Shown here: positions 42,941 through 52,419 of the stretch, one piece after another
Numbering within the stretch: the first letter of the stretch is position 1
Layout of the letters: each line of letters begins with the position of its first letter
From: Oceanospirillum sp048265165
GTDB lineage: Bacteria; Pseudomonadota; Gammaproteobacteria; Pseudomonadales; Halomonadaceae
Assembly (NCBI RefSeq): GCF_048265165.1
Contig: NZ_JBLXCD010000002.1
Span: 372,001 to 436,000 of the forward strand
Length of the DNA stretch: 64,000 bases
Direction of reading: 5' to 3'
Made by a program: the position numbers and the translations under genes
Notes under the pieces: model-generated
The model's database searches: none
What the model saw: only the letters and a program-made list of their open reading frames with translations
Told to the model about the DNA's origin: nothing

Positions 42941-43528
42941 TTACTGTTCTTTCGGGATACGCCCCATCAGGTAAAACTCAGGATTTGGCGGTGTGTTGGT
43001 CAGGCTGACCAAGCGATTCGACAGGCCAAAGAAACCGGTAATAGAACCAATATCCCATATATCATCCTGACTGAACCCCACAGACTGCAGCTTCTGTTCC
43101 CAGTCATCATTCAGCTCACCCACATCCTGCGAAATATAAAGCGCAAAATCCAGCATCACTCTTTCCCGTTCGCTGATATCTGCTGTTTTGTGGTTAATGG
43201 CTACCTGATCCGCCACCAGAGGATTCTTACTGTAGATCCGCAAAATAGCGCCATGGGCCACAACACAATACAGACACTGGTTGCGCGAGCTGGTCGCCAC
43301 CACAATCATCTCTTTTTCCGATGGCGTCAGGGTATCAGACTCCCGCTCCATCAAAGCATCGTGATAATCAAAAAATGCACGAGCTTCCAATGGACGATGC
43401 GCCAGCATCAGAAACACATTCGGTACAAAACCTGCTTTTTCCTGCACAGCCAAGATGCGTTCTTTCAGGTCATCCGGTAGATGATCAATAGTTTCAGGGA
43501 CAGGGAAGCGACTTAGGAACTGAGCCAT
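42941..43528 (-). CDS. AhpD-like peroxidase-related protein
   Basis: 195-aa carboxymuconolactone-decarboxylase/AhpD-fold protein of the peroxidase-related type. The CxxC redox motif is NQCLYCVVAHGAIL with the expected His two residues after it. The second half repeats the fold with ERERVMLDFALYI and IWDIGSITGFFGLSNRLVSLT. Start chosen at 43528 (MAQFLSRF) because AAGGAG is 6 bp upstream; an ATG at 43546 lies in the same frame. Likely a thiol peroxidase or decarboxylase acting on small organic substrates. Confidence 0.85.
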   Translation of the reverse strand: MAQFLSRFPVPETIDHLPDDLKERILAVQEKAGFVPNVFLMLAHRPLEARAFFDYHDALMERESDTLTPSEKEMIVVATSSRNQCLYCVVAHGAILRIYSKNPLVADQVAINHKTADISERERVMLDFALYISQDVGELNDDWEQKLQSVGFSQDDIWDIGSITGFFGLSNRLVSLTNTPPNPEFYLMGRIPKEQ

Positions 43529-43679
43529 ATATTTCTCCTTACTCATAATTGAGTTTTATTGTTATCACATCATGATACCTGCTTACTTCTCAGGCCATAC
43601 TTATATTTGTATGACAAATAGCTTAATCAAGCTGATACTGATAAACAAGTCAAAGGATGACCCAAAGGTCAGTAACCCG

Positions 43680-44315
43680 TTAGCGGTCACTCTTCTGATA
43701 GTTATAACTGATAATAAAGCGATAAAAATTGATGCCGTTGTTATCGCGATACATGTAGTTATTTGAGTAGTGACGCACCCCAAAATCCCACTGCCATCGG
43801 GGTGAAAAGTACCCCCCAACCCCTGTGTACTCAGTAAACTGAAGGCTTCCGCCCAAGCGCTTTTCCCCGATCACATCGTTGGCCAGAAAACTGAGACCTA
43901 ATGACGTATCAACATAGCTAATCCATTTATTATCCGCGAAGTTCCAGCGAAACCCCTGAATCAGGTCAATAGTGTTGTTTGATGAATCATGGGATAACTT
44001 TTCGCCCTCCAGCTGCCACATCGTGTAGCTGAACTGTTTATAACTACTTAGCCAAAAATCATCGGAGAACCGGTAGCCCATTTCCTGGTTCCAGCGCAGT
44101 GTGATCTCATTGGAAATAACATCATCGGACGGGCCGGTGCCAATAGCGAACGCATCGGCACCGGCAACGTTAGAAGCCGCAACAGCACCAATCCAAACAG
44201 GAATCCCTAAACGCCAGACAGACGACGGAGGCTCAGCTGCAAAAGAGACGTTAGCGGTGAGGGTAAAAAAGATCAGCAGCAACAGCTGCTTTAACACCTT
44301 AAAGGTATGAAGCAT
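43680..44315 (-). CDS. PagL-like lipid A 3-O-deacylase (acyloxyacyl hydrolase)
   Basis: 211-aa outer-membrane beta-barrel. Signal peptide at about residues 1-27 (LLLLIFFTLTANVSFA-A). Alternating strands follow. Near the C-terminus FGVRHYSNN holds the His182-Tyr-Ser184 pair that forms the PagL catalytic site, followed by NNGINFYRFIISYNY, which fits the family ending. PagL removes an acyl chain from lipid A and softens its immune activity and charge. It has a shared terminator with metY. Confidence 0.8.
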   Translation of the reverse strand: MLHTFKVLKQLLLLIFFTLTANVSFAAEPPSSVWRLGIPVWIGAVAASNVAGADAFAIGTGPSDDVISNEITLRWNQEMGYRFSDDFWLSSYKQFSYTMWQLEGEKLSHDSSNNTIDLIQGFRWNFADNKWISYVDTSLGLSFLANDVIGEKRLGGSLQFTEYTGVGGYFSPRWQWDFGVRHYSNNYMYRDNNGINFYRFIISYNYQKSDR

Positions 44316-44363
44316 GAGGAATAGACCATAGGTTCGTCATCTGAAAACATGGGTCATGCTAAT

Positions 44364-44394
44364 AAAAACGGGGGCTTAATGCCCCCATTTTTAT
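44364..44394 (-). terminator. terminator of metY
   Basis: GGGGGC-TTAAT-GCCCCC stem (44370-44386) flanked by A5 and T5; the T tract suits rightward and the A tract leftward transcripts, so both are possible. It lies directly downstream of the metY stop. Confidence 0.7.
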
Positions 44395-44406
44395 TGATCG
44401 CATCAA

Positions 44407-45678
44407 TCAGGCTACAGTTTTAAGAGCCTGATCCAGATCAGCCAGCAGGTCATCAATATGCTCAATACCGATGGACAAGCGCACCATATCGGCGGAAACA
44501 CCTGCCGACAATAGTTCCTCATCGTTCAGCTGGCGGTGAGTCGTAGCAGCAGGAATAGCCGCACAACTTTTCGCATCACCAATATTCACCAAACGTAAAA
44601 TCAGCTGCAGGGCATCATAGAATTTAGCGCCCGCCTCACGACCACCCTTAATGCCAAAGCTCAGAATACCGGAGGCTTTGCCTCCCATATATTTTTCAGC
44701 CAGTGCATTGTCTTTATGGTCCGCAAGACCGGCATATTTCACCCAGCTAACCTGGTTATGATTCTGCAGGAACTCGGCCACTTTCTGAGTATTATCACAG
44801 ACGCGCTCAACACGCAGGGACAATGTTTCCAGACCTTGTAGCAGGTTCCATGCACTCTGAGCAGAAAGTGCAGCCCCCATATTACGTAGCGGCACAACAC
44901 GAGCACGGGCGATAAAAGCAGCCTCACCCACATCACGGGTATAGCTAACGCCGTGGTAGGAAACATCCGGCTCATTCAACAGAGGGAAGCGGTCTGCGTG
45001 CTCCGCCCAGGGGAATTTACCGGAATCAACAATAACACCGCCCAATGTCGTTCCGTGACCGCCGATATATTTTGTCGCCGAATGAACAACAATATCAGCA
45101 CCGTGCTCAATAGGCCGCCAAAGGAAAGGCGTAGCAACGGTATTATCCACGATAACCGGCAAACCGTGTTTATGGGCGATCTCTGCCAGCTTAGCAATAT
45201 CAACAACCCCTCCGGAAGGGTTACCAATGGACTCACAATAAACTGCACGGGTCTTATCATCGATCAGCGCTTCAATGCCTGCAAAGTCATCTTTATCAGC
45301 AAAACGCACTTCAATGCCTTGGCGAGGCAGGGTGTGAGCAAACAGGTTATAAGTACCACCATAAAGCTCACTGATAGACACGATGTTGTCACCGGTTGAT
45401 GCAATCGTCTGAATCGCATAAGTGATTGCCGCCATACCAGTACTTACCGCAAGCCCTGCAATACCACCCTCAAGTGCGGCAACACGCTGCTCCAATACAT
45501 CGCAGGTCGGATTCATAATCCGTGAATAGATGTTACCCGTTACCTTCAGATCGAACAGATCTGCGGCATGCTGGGCATCATCAAAAGAGAAGGAGGTTGT
45601 CTGGTGAATCGGCACAGCAACTGCATTTTGGTTATCAGCAGCATAGCCGTGGTGCAGGGCGATGGTTTCACGTTTCAT
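44407..45678 (-). CDS. metY: O-acetylhomoserine aminocarboxypropyltransferase
   Basis: 423-aa PLP enzyme making homocysteine or cysteine from O-acetylhomoserine and sulfide. The PLP lysine is in SATKYIGGHGTTLGG; VPIHQTTSFSFDDAQHAADLF at the N-terminus, YSRIMNPTCDVLEQRVAALEGG, ESIGNPSGGVVDI and AGVSADMVRLSIGIEHIDDLLADLDQAL are typical. The frame extends to 45747, but homologues begin at MKRET (45678). Confidence 0.96.
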   Translation of the reverse strand: MKRETIALHHGYAADNQNAVAVPIHQTTSFSFDDAQHAADLFDLKVTGNIYSRIMNPTCDVLEQRVAALEGGIAGLAVSTGMAAITYAIQTIASTGDNIVSISELYGGTYNLFAHTLPRQGIEVRFADKDDFAGIEALIDDKTRAVYCESIGNPSGGVVDIAKLAEIAHKHGLPVIVDNTVATPFLWRPIEHGADIVVHSATKYIGGHGTTLGGVIVDSGKFPWAEHADRFPLLNEPDVSYHGVSYTRDVGEAAFIARARVVPLRNMGAALSAQSAWNLLQGLETLSLRVERVCDNTQKVAEFLQNHNQVSWVKYAGLADHKDNALAEKYMGGKASGILSFGIKGGREAGAKFYDALQLILRLVNIGDAKSCAAIPAATTHRQLNDEELLSAGVSADMVRLSIGIEHIDDLLADLDQALKTVA

Positions 45679-45971
45679 AGGGTCGTTAGCTCCGTCCGTT
45701 GTATGATTTATTCTCTGTTTTATATGCCTATACGACACGAAAAACAATACACTTATAGCCTAAAGGAATTAAGAGTTGTCATCAGATCCGTATCTCTTCT
45801 CTTATTTCCATTGCAGCCATTAAAAAATTTATTATCAGGCAGCCTATCCAAAGTCCCGCTATTGGTACACCCCATCGAGCCTGGTAAATACCTGAGAATA
45901 TCTACAACCTACCCAATATACTGTATATTTGAACACATACTAAAAGCTGGATCGTCAAAAAAGGCATCACC

Positions 45972-47348
45972 ATGGCAAAAGCAAAAACCGGTTTTGTTTG
46001 CATTGATTGCGGTGCAGACTACCAAAAATGGCAGGGGCAGTGCAGCCAGTGCGGTCAATGGAATACAGTTCAGGAGGTGCGATTAGCACCGGCTAATAGC
46101 CGTAAAACCGCTAACTCCAGCAGTGGGCGTAGTGGCTACGCCGGAGCAGCAGATGGTCAAATTCAGGACCTGTCCGAGGTCAACCTACAGGAGCTGCCTC
46201 GCTTCAGCAGCACCATCAGCGAGTTCGACAGGGTTCTGGGTGGAGGTATGGTTCCCGGATCGGCTATTTTGATCGGCGGCCACCCCGGTGCAGGTAAATC
46301 GACCCTGCTATTGCAGGTGCTATGCCAGCTATCTCAGCAGATGCCCGCACTCTATATTACCGGCGAAGAATCTCTGCAGCAGGTAGCCATGCGGGCCCAG
46401 CGCCTCAACCTGCCGGTTCAAGGGCTTAAGATGCTGCCTGAAACCAGCGTGGAAGCCATTCTGAATACCGCAGAACAGATGAAACCCAAAATCCTGGTTG
46501 TTGACTCAATTCAGGTAGTGCATCTGGATGATATTCAATCCGCCCCCGGTAGTGTCAGTCAGGTCAGAGAGTGCGCAGCAGCCCTGACCCGATTCGCCAA
46601 GCAGACCGGCACCGTTTTACTCTTGGTAGGTCACGTAACGAAAGACGGCTCGCTGGCAGGGCCTAAAGTTCTGGAGCATATGATTGATGCCTCCTTACTG
46701 CTGGAGGGCTCAGAAGACAGCCGTTTCCGGACTCTAAGGGGTCAGAAAAACCGCTTTGGCGCAGTCAATGAATTGGGTGTTTTTGCCATGCTGGAAAATG
46801 GCCTCAAAGAGGTTAAAAATCCCAGTTCGATCTTCCTGAGCAGGGAGGAAGAAGAGGCTCCAGGCAGTGTGGTCATGGTGATATGGGAAGGCACACGTCC
46901 TCTCTTGGTCGAAATTCAGGCCTTGGTGGATGAGTCTCATATGGCAAATCCACGCCGCATCAGTGTGGGTCTCGACACGAATCGAATGGCGATGTTATTA
47001 GCGGTGCTTAACAAGCATGGCGGCCTGTTTACCGGTGATCAGGATGTATTTGTTAACGTTGTTGGCGGGGTTAAAGTACTGGAAACCAGCGCTGATTTAG
47101 CGCTGTTATTAGCCGTAGTTTCCAGTCTGCGTAATCAACCACTGCCCCATGATCTGGTGATTTTTGGTGAAGTTGGCTTATCCGGTGAAATTCGCCCTGT
47201 TCCCAGTGGCCAGGAGCGGATTCGGGAAGCTGCGAAACACGGATTCAAACGTGCGATTGTGCCAAGGGCAAATAAACCTAAAGCCGCCATTGAAGGTATG
47301 GAGGTCATCGGTGTCACCAAGTTATCGGAGGCCTTAGAGGCGCTTTAG
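45972..47348 (+). CDS. radA: DNA repair protein RadA
   Basis: 458-aa RecA-like helicase of recombination. N-terminal zinc finger C10-x2-C13...C24-x2-C27, Walker A GGHPGAGKST, Walker B ILVVDSIQ, RadA motif KNRFG (in GQKNRFGAVNELG) and a Lon-protease-like domain from about 290 (SADLALLLAVVSSLRNQPLP, FGEVGLSGEIRPVPSGQERIREA). Complete. Confidence 0.98.
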   Translation: MAKAKTGFVCIDCGADYQKWQGQCSQCGQWNTVQEVRLAPANSRKTANSSSGRSGYAGAADGQIQDLSEVNLQELPRFSSTISEFDRVLGGGMVPGSAILIGGHPGAGKSTLLLQVLCQLSQQMPALYITGEESLQQVAMRAQRLNLPVQGLKMLPETSVEAILNTAEQMKPKILVVDSIQVVHLDDIQSAPGSVSQVRECAAALTRFAKQTGTVLLLVGHVTKDGSLAGPKVLEHMIDASLLLEGSEDSRFRTLRGQKNRFGAVNELGVFAMLENGLKEVKNPSSIFLSREEEEAPGSVVMVIWEGTRPLLVEIQALVDESHMANPRRISVGLDTNRMAMLLAVLNKHGGLFTGDQDVFVNVVGGVKVLETSADLALLLAVVSSLRNQPLPHDLVIFGEVGLSGEIRPVPSGQERIREAAKHGFKRAIVPRANKPKAAIEGMEVIGVTKLSEALEAL

Positions 47349-47380
47349 TTGCCTCTTCATGACCGTAAGATACGCCTAAA

Positions 47381-47410
47381 CCCCCAAAGCTGGACATCCA
47401 GCTTTGGGGG
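47381..47410. terminator. terminator hairpin between radA and the cyd operon
   Basis: Perfect 13-bp stem CCCCCAAAGCTGG / CCAGCTTTGGGGG with a 4-nt loop (47381-47410). Few T's follow, so it is strong as a structure and may act in both directions between two convergent operons. Confidence 0.7.
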
Positions 47411-47487
47411 TATTCTATTCACTCTTTCAAGAAGGGTGATATTCCGAAAACAGCGATCCGTTAAAAACGGATCGGTTCAAAACGATA

Positions 47488-47625
47488 CTAAGGCAAGCCT
47501 GTCATTAATAGCTTAATACCGTAGGATGCGGAAAGCACGGCGGCAAAGCCTCCAAGGTAAAGCAGAAGGAACCATTGCCATGACTTGAGCTTAGACATTT
47601 TGGTTTTAAGGCCTTTCAATAGCAT
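47488..47625 (-). CDS. DUF2474-type small cyd subunit
   Basis: 45-aa membrane protein, coupled to cydB by a TAATG stop-start overlap with GGAGG 7 bp before the ATG. One hydrophobic helix (WQWFLLLYLGGFAAVLSASYGIKLL, residues about 17-41). Position and size fit DUF2474 proteins that follow CIO-type oxidase genes and probably act as a third subunit, as CydX does in E. coli. Easily missed because it is very short. The frame reads on upstream into cydB, but the coupled ATG is the best start. Confidence 0.8.
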   Translation of the reverse strand: MLLKGLKTKMSKLKSWQWFLLLYLGGFAAVLSASYGIKLLMTGLP

Positions 47626-48686
47626 TAATACCCCTCCTGATAATCTTCCACTTTGCCTGCAAATACGCGATAACCCCAGAAAGTGTAAGCGCAAATCAGC
47701 GGGACAAAAATACAGACACCGGGTAGTAAGAAAAGCAGACTACTATCCGGCGATGCCGCAGCCATAAAGGTCAGTTGTCGAGGTAACAGGTAAGGGAAAA
47801 GTCCCACCACCAGCCCAGCAAAGCCCAGTAAAAAGATTAGCGTAACAGCCCAGAATGGACGGCTTTCGTAACGACTAGGATCCAGCGCCTGTACGCCGGC
47901 ATCCTCTGTATGATCAGAAGCATGGATCTCAGTGACACGGCCAGCATGCAGATATTTCCACGCAAAAGCAGCAGCAATACAGGTTAAAACGGGCAGTGGC
48001 GACAACCATAAAAAGTTGTAGCCCGAGAACCAACGCTCACGAATTTCTACCTGGCTTACCACCGTCCAAAGGCTAACCACAACCATCGCCAGTAGCGTAA
48101 TCACGAGCAGACGCGTGCCTAACTTAGCCGCATGCTTCTGAATACTCCCACGGCTTTTCATATAGAGATAACAAGCCGCTAATAGGGCGTAACCCGCCAT
48201 AACCGAAAAGCCGGTCAAAATGGAAAACGGTGTCAGCCAATGTAAGCTAGACATGCTGTTTACATCCACCGGAACCCCTTGCACCAAAGAGCCAAGTAAC
48301 ATGCCTTGGCAAAAGGCGGCAATGGCAGAGCCTGCGCTAAAGGCCAAATCCCAATAGGGCCGGGAAGTATCCGACTTAAAGCGATATTCAAACGCCACAC
48401 CCCGAAAAATAAGGGCAAACAGCATCAGCATAATCGGCAGGTAGAAAGTTGATGTGATTTCCGCATAGGCCAAAGGAAATGCAGCAAACAGAATCACACC
48501 GCCGAACACGAGCCATGTTTCATTACCATCCCAAACATGGGAGATAGAGCGCATTAAATGATCACGTTCACCGGGCTGGTCAAACCACGGGTAAAGTATG
48601 CCAATACCGAGGTCAAAACCATCGAGTAGTACATACATAAAGATGGCAAAACCTAACAGAAGAAAATAGAACAGAGCCAGATCCAT
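47625..48686 (-). CDS. cydB: cytochrome bd-type ubiquinol oxidase subunit II
   Basis: 353-aa multi-TM subunit (about eight segments) of a terminal oxidase that reduces O2 to water without pumping protons. Conserved LLDGFDLGIGILYPW near residue 20-35, SHVWDGNETWLVFGGVILFAAFPLAYA and FRGVAFEYRFK. With a DUF2474 partner it is most likely the cyanide-insensitive (CIO) kind. It starts at the base where cydA ends (1-bp overlap). Confidence 0.95.
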   Translation of the reverse strand: MDLALFYFLLLGFAIFMYVLLDGFDLGIGILYPWFDQPGERDHLMRSISHVWDGNETWLVFGGVILFAAFPLAYAEITSTFYLPIMLMLFALIFRGVAFEYRFKSDTSRPYWDLAFSAGSAIAAFCQGMLLGSLVQGVPVDVNSMSSLHWLTPFSILTGFSVMAGYALLAACYLYMKSRGSIQKHAAKLGTRLLVITLLAMVVVSLWTVVSQVEIRERWFSGYNFLWLSPLPVLTCIAAAFAWKYLHAGRVTEIHASDHTEDAGVQALDPSRYESRPFWAVTLIFLLGFAGLVVGLFPYLLPRQLTFMAAASPDSSLLFLLPGVCIFVPLICAYTFWGYRVFAGKVEDYQEGY

Positions 48687-50113
48687 TATTTATCTCCCTG
48701 CTGACGACCAGATTGATCGCTGTTTAAGTTTTTCACCCAGGCAAGAGCATATCCTGGCGCGTTCATACCTATCATTTGGCGTTCTAACTCATCCATGTTT
48801 GGCGGCCCTTTCTTAATCAGCTTGCGCATAAAGTAGAGGTAAACCCCTAGCAATAAGGTGTAGATAATGACAAACATAATAAAGGTAAAGAGCACCCGCT
48901 CCGCTGGTAGCGGCGATACGATGTCAGCGGTGCGCACAAGGTTATAAACGATCCAGGGTTGGCGTCCCACTTCAACAACATACCAACCCGCTAACACCGC
49001 AATAACACCGGTGGGCGTAAATAGAGTAACCAACGCAAGAAAGGGTTTGTTCTCAAACAGGCGATCTTTTCGACGTAGCAACAGAGCCAACAGCGCAATA
49101 CCGATCATGCCAACGCCAATACCGACCATGACACGGAATGACCAAAAGACGAGGGGCACATTGGGCCGATCTTCCGGCGGAACCGCTTTCAGACCTTCCA
49201 CGGCACCATCCCAAGAATGGGTCAGAATTAAACTACCCAGACCAGGAATACCCACTTCATAATCGTTCGATTCGGTTTCCATATTTGGCAGAGCGAAGAG
49301 CAACAAAGGCACATTCTCTTCTTCAGCAGGCCAAATACCCTCCATCGCAGCAAGTTTCGTCGGCTGATATTCTTTCACCGTTAAACCATGCAGATCACCA
49401 ACCCATGCCTGCAATGGTGTTAAAACCAAGGCGAACCACATGCACATGGACAGGCCTTTTTTGGCTAAAGGAATATTCTTCTTTTTCAACAGATAATAAG
49501 CACTAACACCTGCCACAACAAAAGTAGCGGTAATCAAAGACGCCATGACCATATGGGTCAACCGGTATGGCATCGAAGGGTTAAAGATCACCGCCATCCA
49601 GCTTTCGACCTCAAATCTGCCTTCGATGATTTTGTAACCTGCCGGTGTTTGCATCCAGGAGTTTGCAGCGATAATCCAAAAGGCTGAAAACCAGGTACCC
49701 ACCATGACAACGACCGTAGAGAAAAAGTGCAGTTTACGACCCACGCGCTGCCAGCCAAACAACATAACACCAAGAAAACCCGCTTCCATAAAGAAGGCGG
49801 TTAACACCTCATAGGCCATAAGCGGGCCTAATACGGCTCCCGTAATCTCAGAAAATTTGGAGAAGTTAGTACCAAACTCATACGACAGGACAATACCGGA
49901 TACGACCCCCATACCAAAAGTGATCGCGAAGGGCTTGATCCAGAATTTGGCCAACTGCAAATAATAAGGGTTATGGGTTTTAAGCCATAGCCCTTCCCAG
50001 ATCGCGATTAAGGTCGCTAAACCAATGGTGATACTGGGAAAGATAATGTGGAAGCTTACCGTAAAGGCAAACTGAAGCCGGGATAAAAGGGCGACATCGA
50101 GTTCCATAGTCAT
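48686..50113 (-). CDS. cydA: cytochrome bd-type ubiquinol oxidase subunit I
   Basis: 475-aa subunit carrying the haems and quinol site. LLSRLQFAFTVSFHIIFPSITIGLA at the N-terminus provides the haem-ligand His. GFQPFxL-type FAITFGMGVVSGIVLSYEFGTNF and PWIVYNLVRTADIVSP are typical. The protein is shorter than E. coli CydA because it lacks the long Q-loop, as in the CIO class of Pseudomonas and Zymomonas. MTMELD may start at the second Met (MELD). Confidence 0.95.
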   Translation of the reverse strand: MTMELDVALLSRLQFAFTVSFHIIFPSITIGLATLIAIWEGLWLKTHNPYYLQLAKFWIKPFAITFGMGVVSGIVLSYEFGTNFSKFSEITGAVLGPLMAYEVLTAFFMEAGFLGVMLFGWQRVGRKLHFFSTVVVMVGTWFSAFWIIAANSWMQTPAGYKIIEGRFEVESWMAVIFNPSMPYRLTHMVMASLITATFVVAGVSAYYLLKKKNIPLAKKGLSMCMWFALVLTPLQAWVGDLHGLTVKEYQPTKLAAMEGIWPAEEENVPLLLFALPNMETESNDYEVGIPGLGSLILTHSWDGAVEGLKAVPPEDRPNVPLVFWSFRVMVGIGVGMIGIALLALLLRRKDRLFENKPFLALVTLFTPTGVIAVLAGWYVVEVGRQPWIVYNLVRTADIVSPLPAERVLFTFIMFVIIYTLLLGVYLYFMRKLIKKGPPNMDELERQMIGMNAPGYALAWVKNLNSDQSGRQQGDK

Positions 50114-50146
50114 TCCAATAAGAAAAGTAGTGAAAAATCGAAAAGA

Positions 50147-50263
50147 TTAAGACGCTTTATTTATCGTCATAACACGGACTTGTTGAATCGTCAGAGGAAG
50201 AAGTGCAAAACCCACAATGCCAAAAAGCGCGATGACTTCAGTCATAAAAAAACCGGTATTCAT
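50147..50263 (-). CDS. possible 38-aa membrane peptide ahead of cydA
   Basis: 39-codon ORF with GGAG 8 bp upstream of the ATG. The product MNTGFFMTEVIALFGIVGFA continues as LLPLTIQQVRVMTINKAS. It is one hydrophobic helix (about residues 4-24) with a basic tail, size and shape like CydX/CydH/CydY-type oxidase subunits. It lies 33 bp before cydA on the same strand. No homologue is known to me. Confidence 0.5.
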   Translation of the reverse strand: MNTGFFMTEVIALFGIVGFALLPLTIQQVRVMTINKAS

Positions 50264-50291
50264 AATGCATGCTCCGCTAATAGATAAAAGC

Positions 50292-50305
50292 TTGAGTTAA
50301 ATCAA
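50292..50305. promoter_or_regulatory. ANR/FNR-like box upstream of the cyd operon
   Basis: TTGAG-TTAA-ATCAA matches the FNR/ANR consensus TTGAT-N4-ATCAA in 9 of 10 positions. It lies 29 bp upstream of the 38-aa ORF on the cyd side and 83 bp before the kinase gene on the other. ANR control of cyd/cio genes is known in Pseudomonas. Position is tight for class II activation of the small ORF, so repression or control of the divergent gene is also possible. Confidence 0.5.
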
Positions 50306-50388
50306 AAAACTTACATATCTAAGAGCAATCACCAGGCCAAGTTTCACATTTTTTTATCTTATTGATTTAAAAGGGAAAAATTTAAATT

Positions 50389-52419
50389 TTGCGTCAACTG
50401 TCAAATAAGTTTACGCTTTATTCGTCTTTAGGTGTAAACAAGGGTTACAGTTTGGCGCTCTCATTGATATTTGAAATAGCCATGTTGGTATCCAGCGTAT
50501 GTGGATGCTTAGTGGCGACTTGGTTGCTATGGCGCGCCCGTAAGCAGGGCGACCTTCAGGCCCTGGCTAGCTTTGCCATCATGATGGCGATCTGGTGTTT
50601 TGGTCATGTCCTGTTATTTCACGGCTATGAACAAGCTGGTATTTACATCATTCTGGCAAACCCTCTGATGCCAACTTTTTTCCTGCATTTTGCGATCTGT
50701 TTTGTCAGCTCTGATGCCGAAAAAGAGCCGATGCTGGATCATTTGCATCGAGCGGTTCCCTGGATTTATGCCACCAGCGTTGCTGTAGTGCTGCAAAGTT
50801 GGTGGGTTGGCGCAGGAGATACCATCAACACTCTGGATACCCGCTCGGTCTTTATTTTTACCGATGCGGGTTCATGGAACTTAGCCTATACGGTATTGAT
50901 CGGCATTTTAGCTCACGGTGTTTTGTTGTTTGGCTGGCGTCGCCATTCAGGCAATAAAAAACGCTCTATTCTCGCTATGTTTGGGGTGGGTGCCTGGGGA
51001 TTATTGCTGGCCACCAGTTTTGTTTTTCCTTCCTTTGGAATCAGCTGGTTTCCCTACCCTATGCTGCTTCTGCCAACTTATTTGCTACTCTTGGTTTACG
51101 CAGTAGTGCGCTATAAAATTCTTTCAGTAAACGCCTTTGCCAACAGAGCGTTGCTCTGGGTTGCGATGATGCTAGTCATCCTCTGCCTGATTGCCGTGAT
51201 CAGCGTTATATCGGGGCGAGTGGGATTACAGGCTTTGGCCGATGTACCGAGCTGGCAACTGTGGCTCTATTCACTACTGATGCTGGTGACGTCCGCCTTG
51301 ATTTACCAACCCTTAAACCGGCTTATCTCACGGATTATTTACCCTGGCGCAGTATTAAATGAAGCGGTTTTAGATACTTGGTCAAGCCAACTTAAAGAGG
51401 CTCAAGACTGGCAACAGCTAATCGCCATTGGCGAACGTTCTCTTTCCTCTCAAATTAGGCAAGATGTCGATATCAAACTGGGCACCGTCGAAGAACATCC
51501 CAAGAGTCGTGAAGGTCAGGAGCTGGCGTTGCGTGTTTTTAGATCAGGCACTGGCTGGCATTTTTTACTGCTCGGCTGGGAGGATGCCAGTCCCGGAATG
51601 CGGCTAACCGCAGAGGTATTCGGGTCTTTATTTTCCACCAGTTGCGGCTTACTGGAGCACTCTTTGGCGTTGGCTGCCACAGAGCGGAAACGGCTGGATG
51701 AACAACATCTTGTTGAACTCGGCAGCCTGTCAGCCGCCATGGCTCACGAGTTACGTAACCCGCTGAATATTATCGCCATGGCCGCTTACGATACACCGCC
51801 GGAAACACGTCAGCATATTCAAACCCAGTTACAACGGGCAGATCGATTGGTCAGCGATATGCTGGTGTACTCTGGCAGCCTAGAGCTACAGATCAGCACC
51901 GCACCACTGAAAACCCTAATAGCCAGTGTTCTGGCACAGGTTCAACTGGAAGGTGTTTCCTATGAGCTGGATGTTGATGAAGCCATTGAATTAGAAGCAG
52001 ACCCTCAACGACTTCAGCAAGCTTTTATCAATTTAATCGACAACGCCGTCGCTTTTTTACGCGGCCAGCCTGACGGTAAGTTGCTGATTGAAGCTCAGGT
52101 TAAGACAAAGACTGATGCAGGCATCGAAGGCCCCGCAGTCGTGATTCAGGTACACAATAACGGCCCGGAAATCGATAAAAGCTTACAGGGGGATTCACTG
52201 TTCCAGCCCTTTGTCACCAAGCGAGCCGGAGGCACCGGGCTGGGTCTGGCTATCGTGCGTCGGATTGTGGATGCCCACGGCGGCATCATTCAATGCCATA
52301 CCGATACAGCCTGGCCTGTAACGTTTCAGCTTACGCTACCGCTTTTTCAATCTGATCGCCTGATTCCAGGTGGCATACGCAGCGTTAAAAACCACATCCA
52401 GGGCACAGGGAAACACTGA
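50389..52419 (+). CDS. membrane sensor histidine kinase
   Basis: 676-aa kinase if started at the TTG at 50389; that codon has no good ribosome site and a start near 50452 (TTG after AAGGG) or 50482 (ATG) is as likely. The N-terminal half has eight or so hydrophobic segments like 7TM-type sensors. The phospho-acceptor His453 is in LSAAMAHELRNPLNII, N-box LQQAFINLIDNAVAFL, G-boxes VHNNGPEIDKSL and FQPFVTKRAGGTGLGLAIVRRIVDAHGG. No PAS domain is seen. It is paired with a sigma-54 regulator and faces away from the cyd operon. Confidence 0.92.
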   Translation: MRQLSNKFTLYSSLGVNKGYSLALSLIFEIAMLVSSVCGCLVATWLLWRARKQGDLQALASFAIMMAIWCFGHVLLFHGYEQAGIYIILANPLMPTFFLHFAICFVSSDAEKEPMLDHLHRAVPWIYATSVAVVLQSWWVGAGDTINTLDTRSVFIFTDAGSWNLAYTVLIGILAHGVLLFGWRRHSGNKKRSILAMFGVGAWGLLLATSFVFPSFGISWFPYPMLLLPTYLLLLVYAVVRYKILSVNAFANRALLWVAMMLVILCLIAVISVISGRVGLQALADVPSWQLWLYSLLMLVTSALIYQPLNRLISRIIYPGAVLNEAVLDTWSSQLKEAQDWQQLIAIGERSLSSQIRQDVDIKLGTVEEHPKSREGQELALRVFRSGTGWHFLLLGWEDASPGMRLTAEVFGSLFSTSCGLLEHSLALAATERKRLDEQHLVELGSLSAAMAHELRNPLNIIAMAAYDTPPETRQHIQTQLQRADRLVSDMLVYSGSLELQISTAPLKTLIASVLAQVQLEGVSYELDVDEAIELEADPQRLQQAFINLIDNAVAFLRGQPDGKLLIEAQVKTKTDAGIEGPAVVIQVHNNGPEIDKSLQGDSLFQPFVTKRAGGTGLGLAIVRRIVDAHGGIIQCHTDTAWPVTFQLTLPLFQSDRLIPGGIRSVKNHIQGTGKH

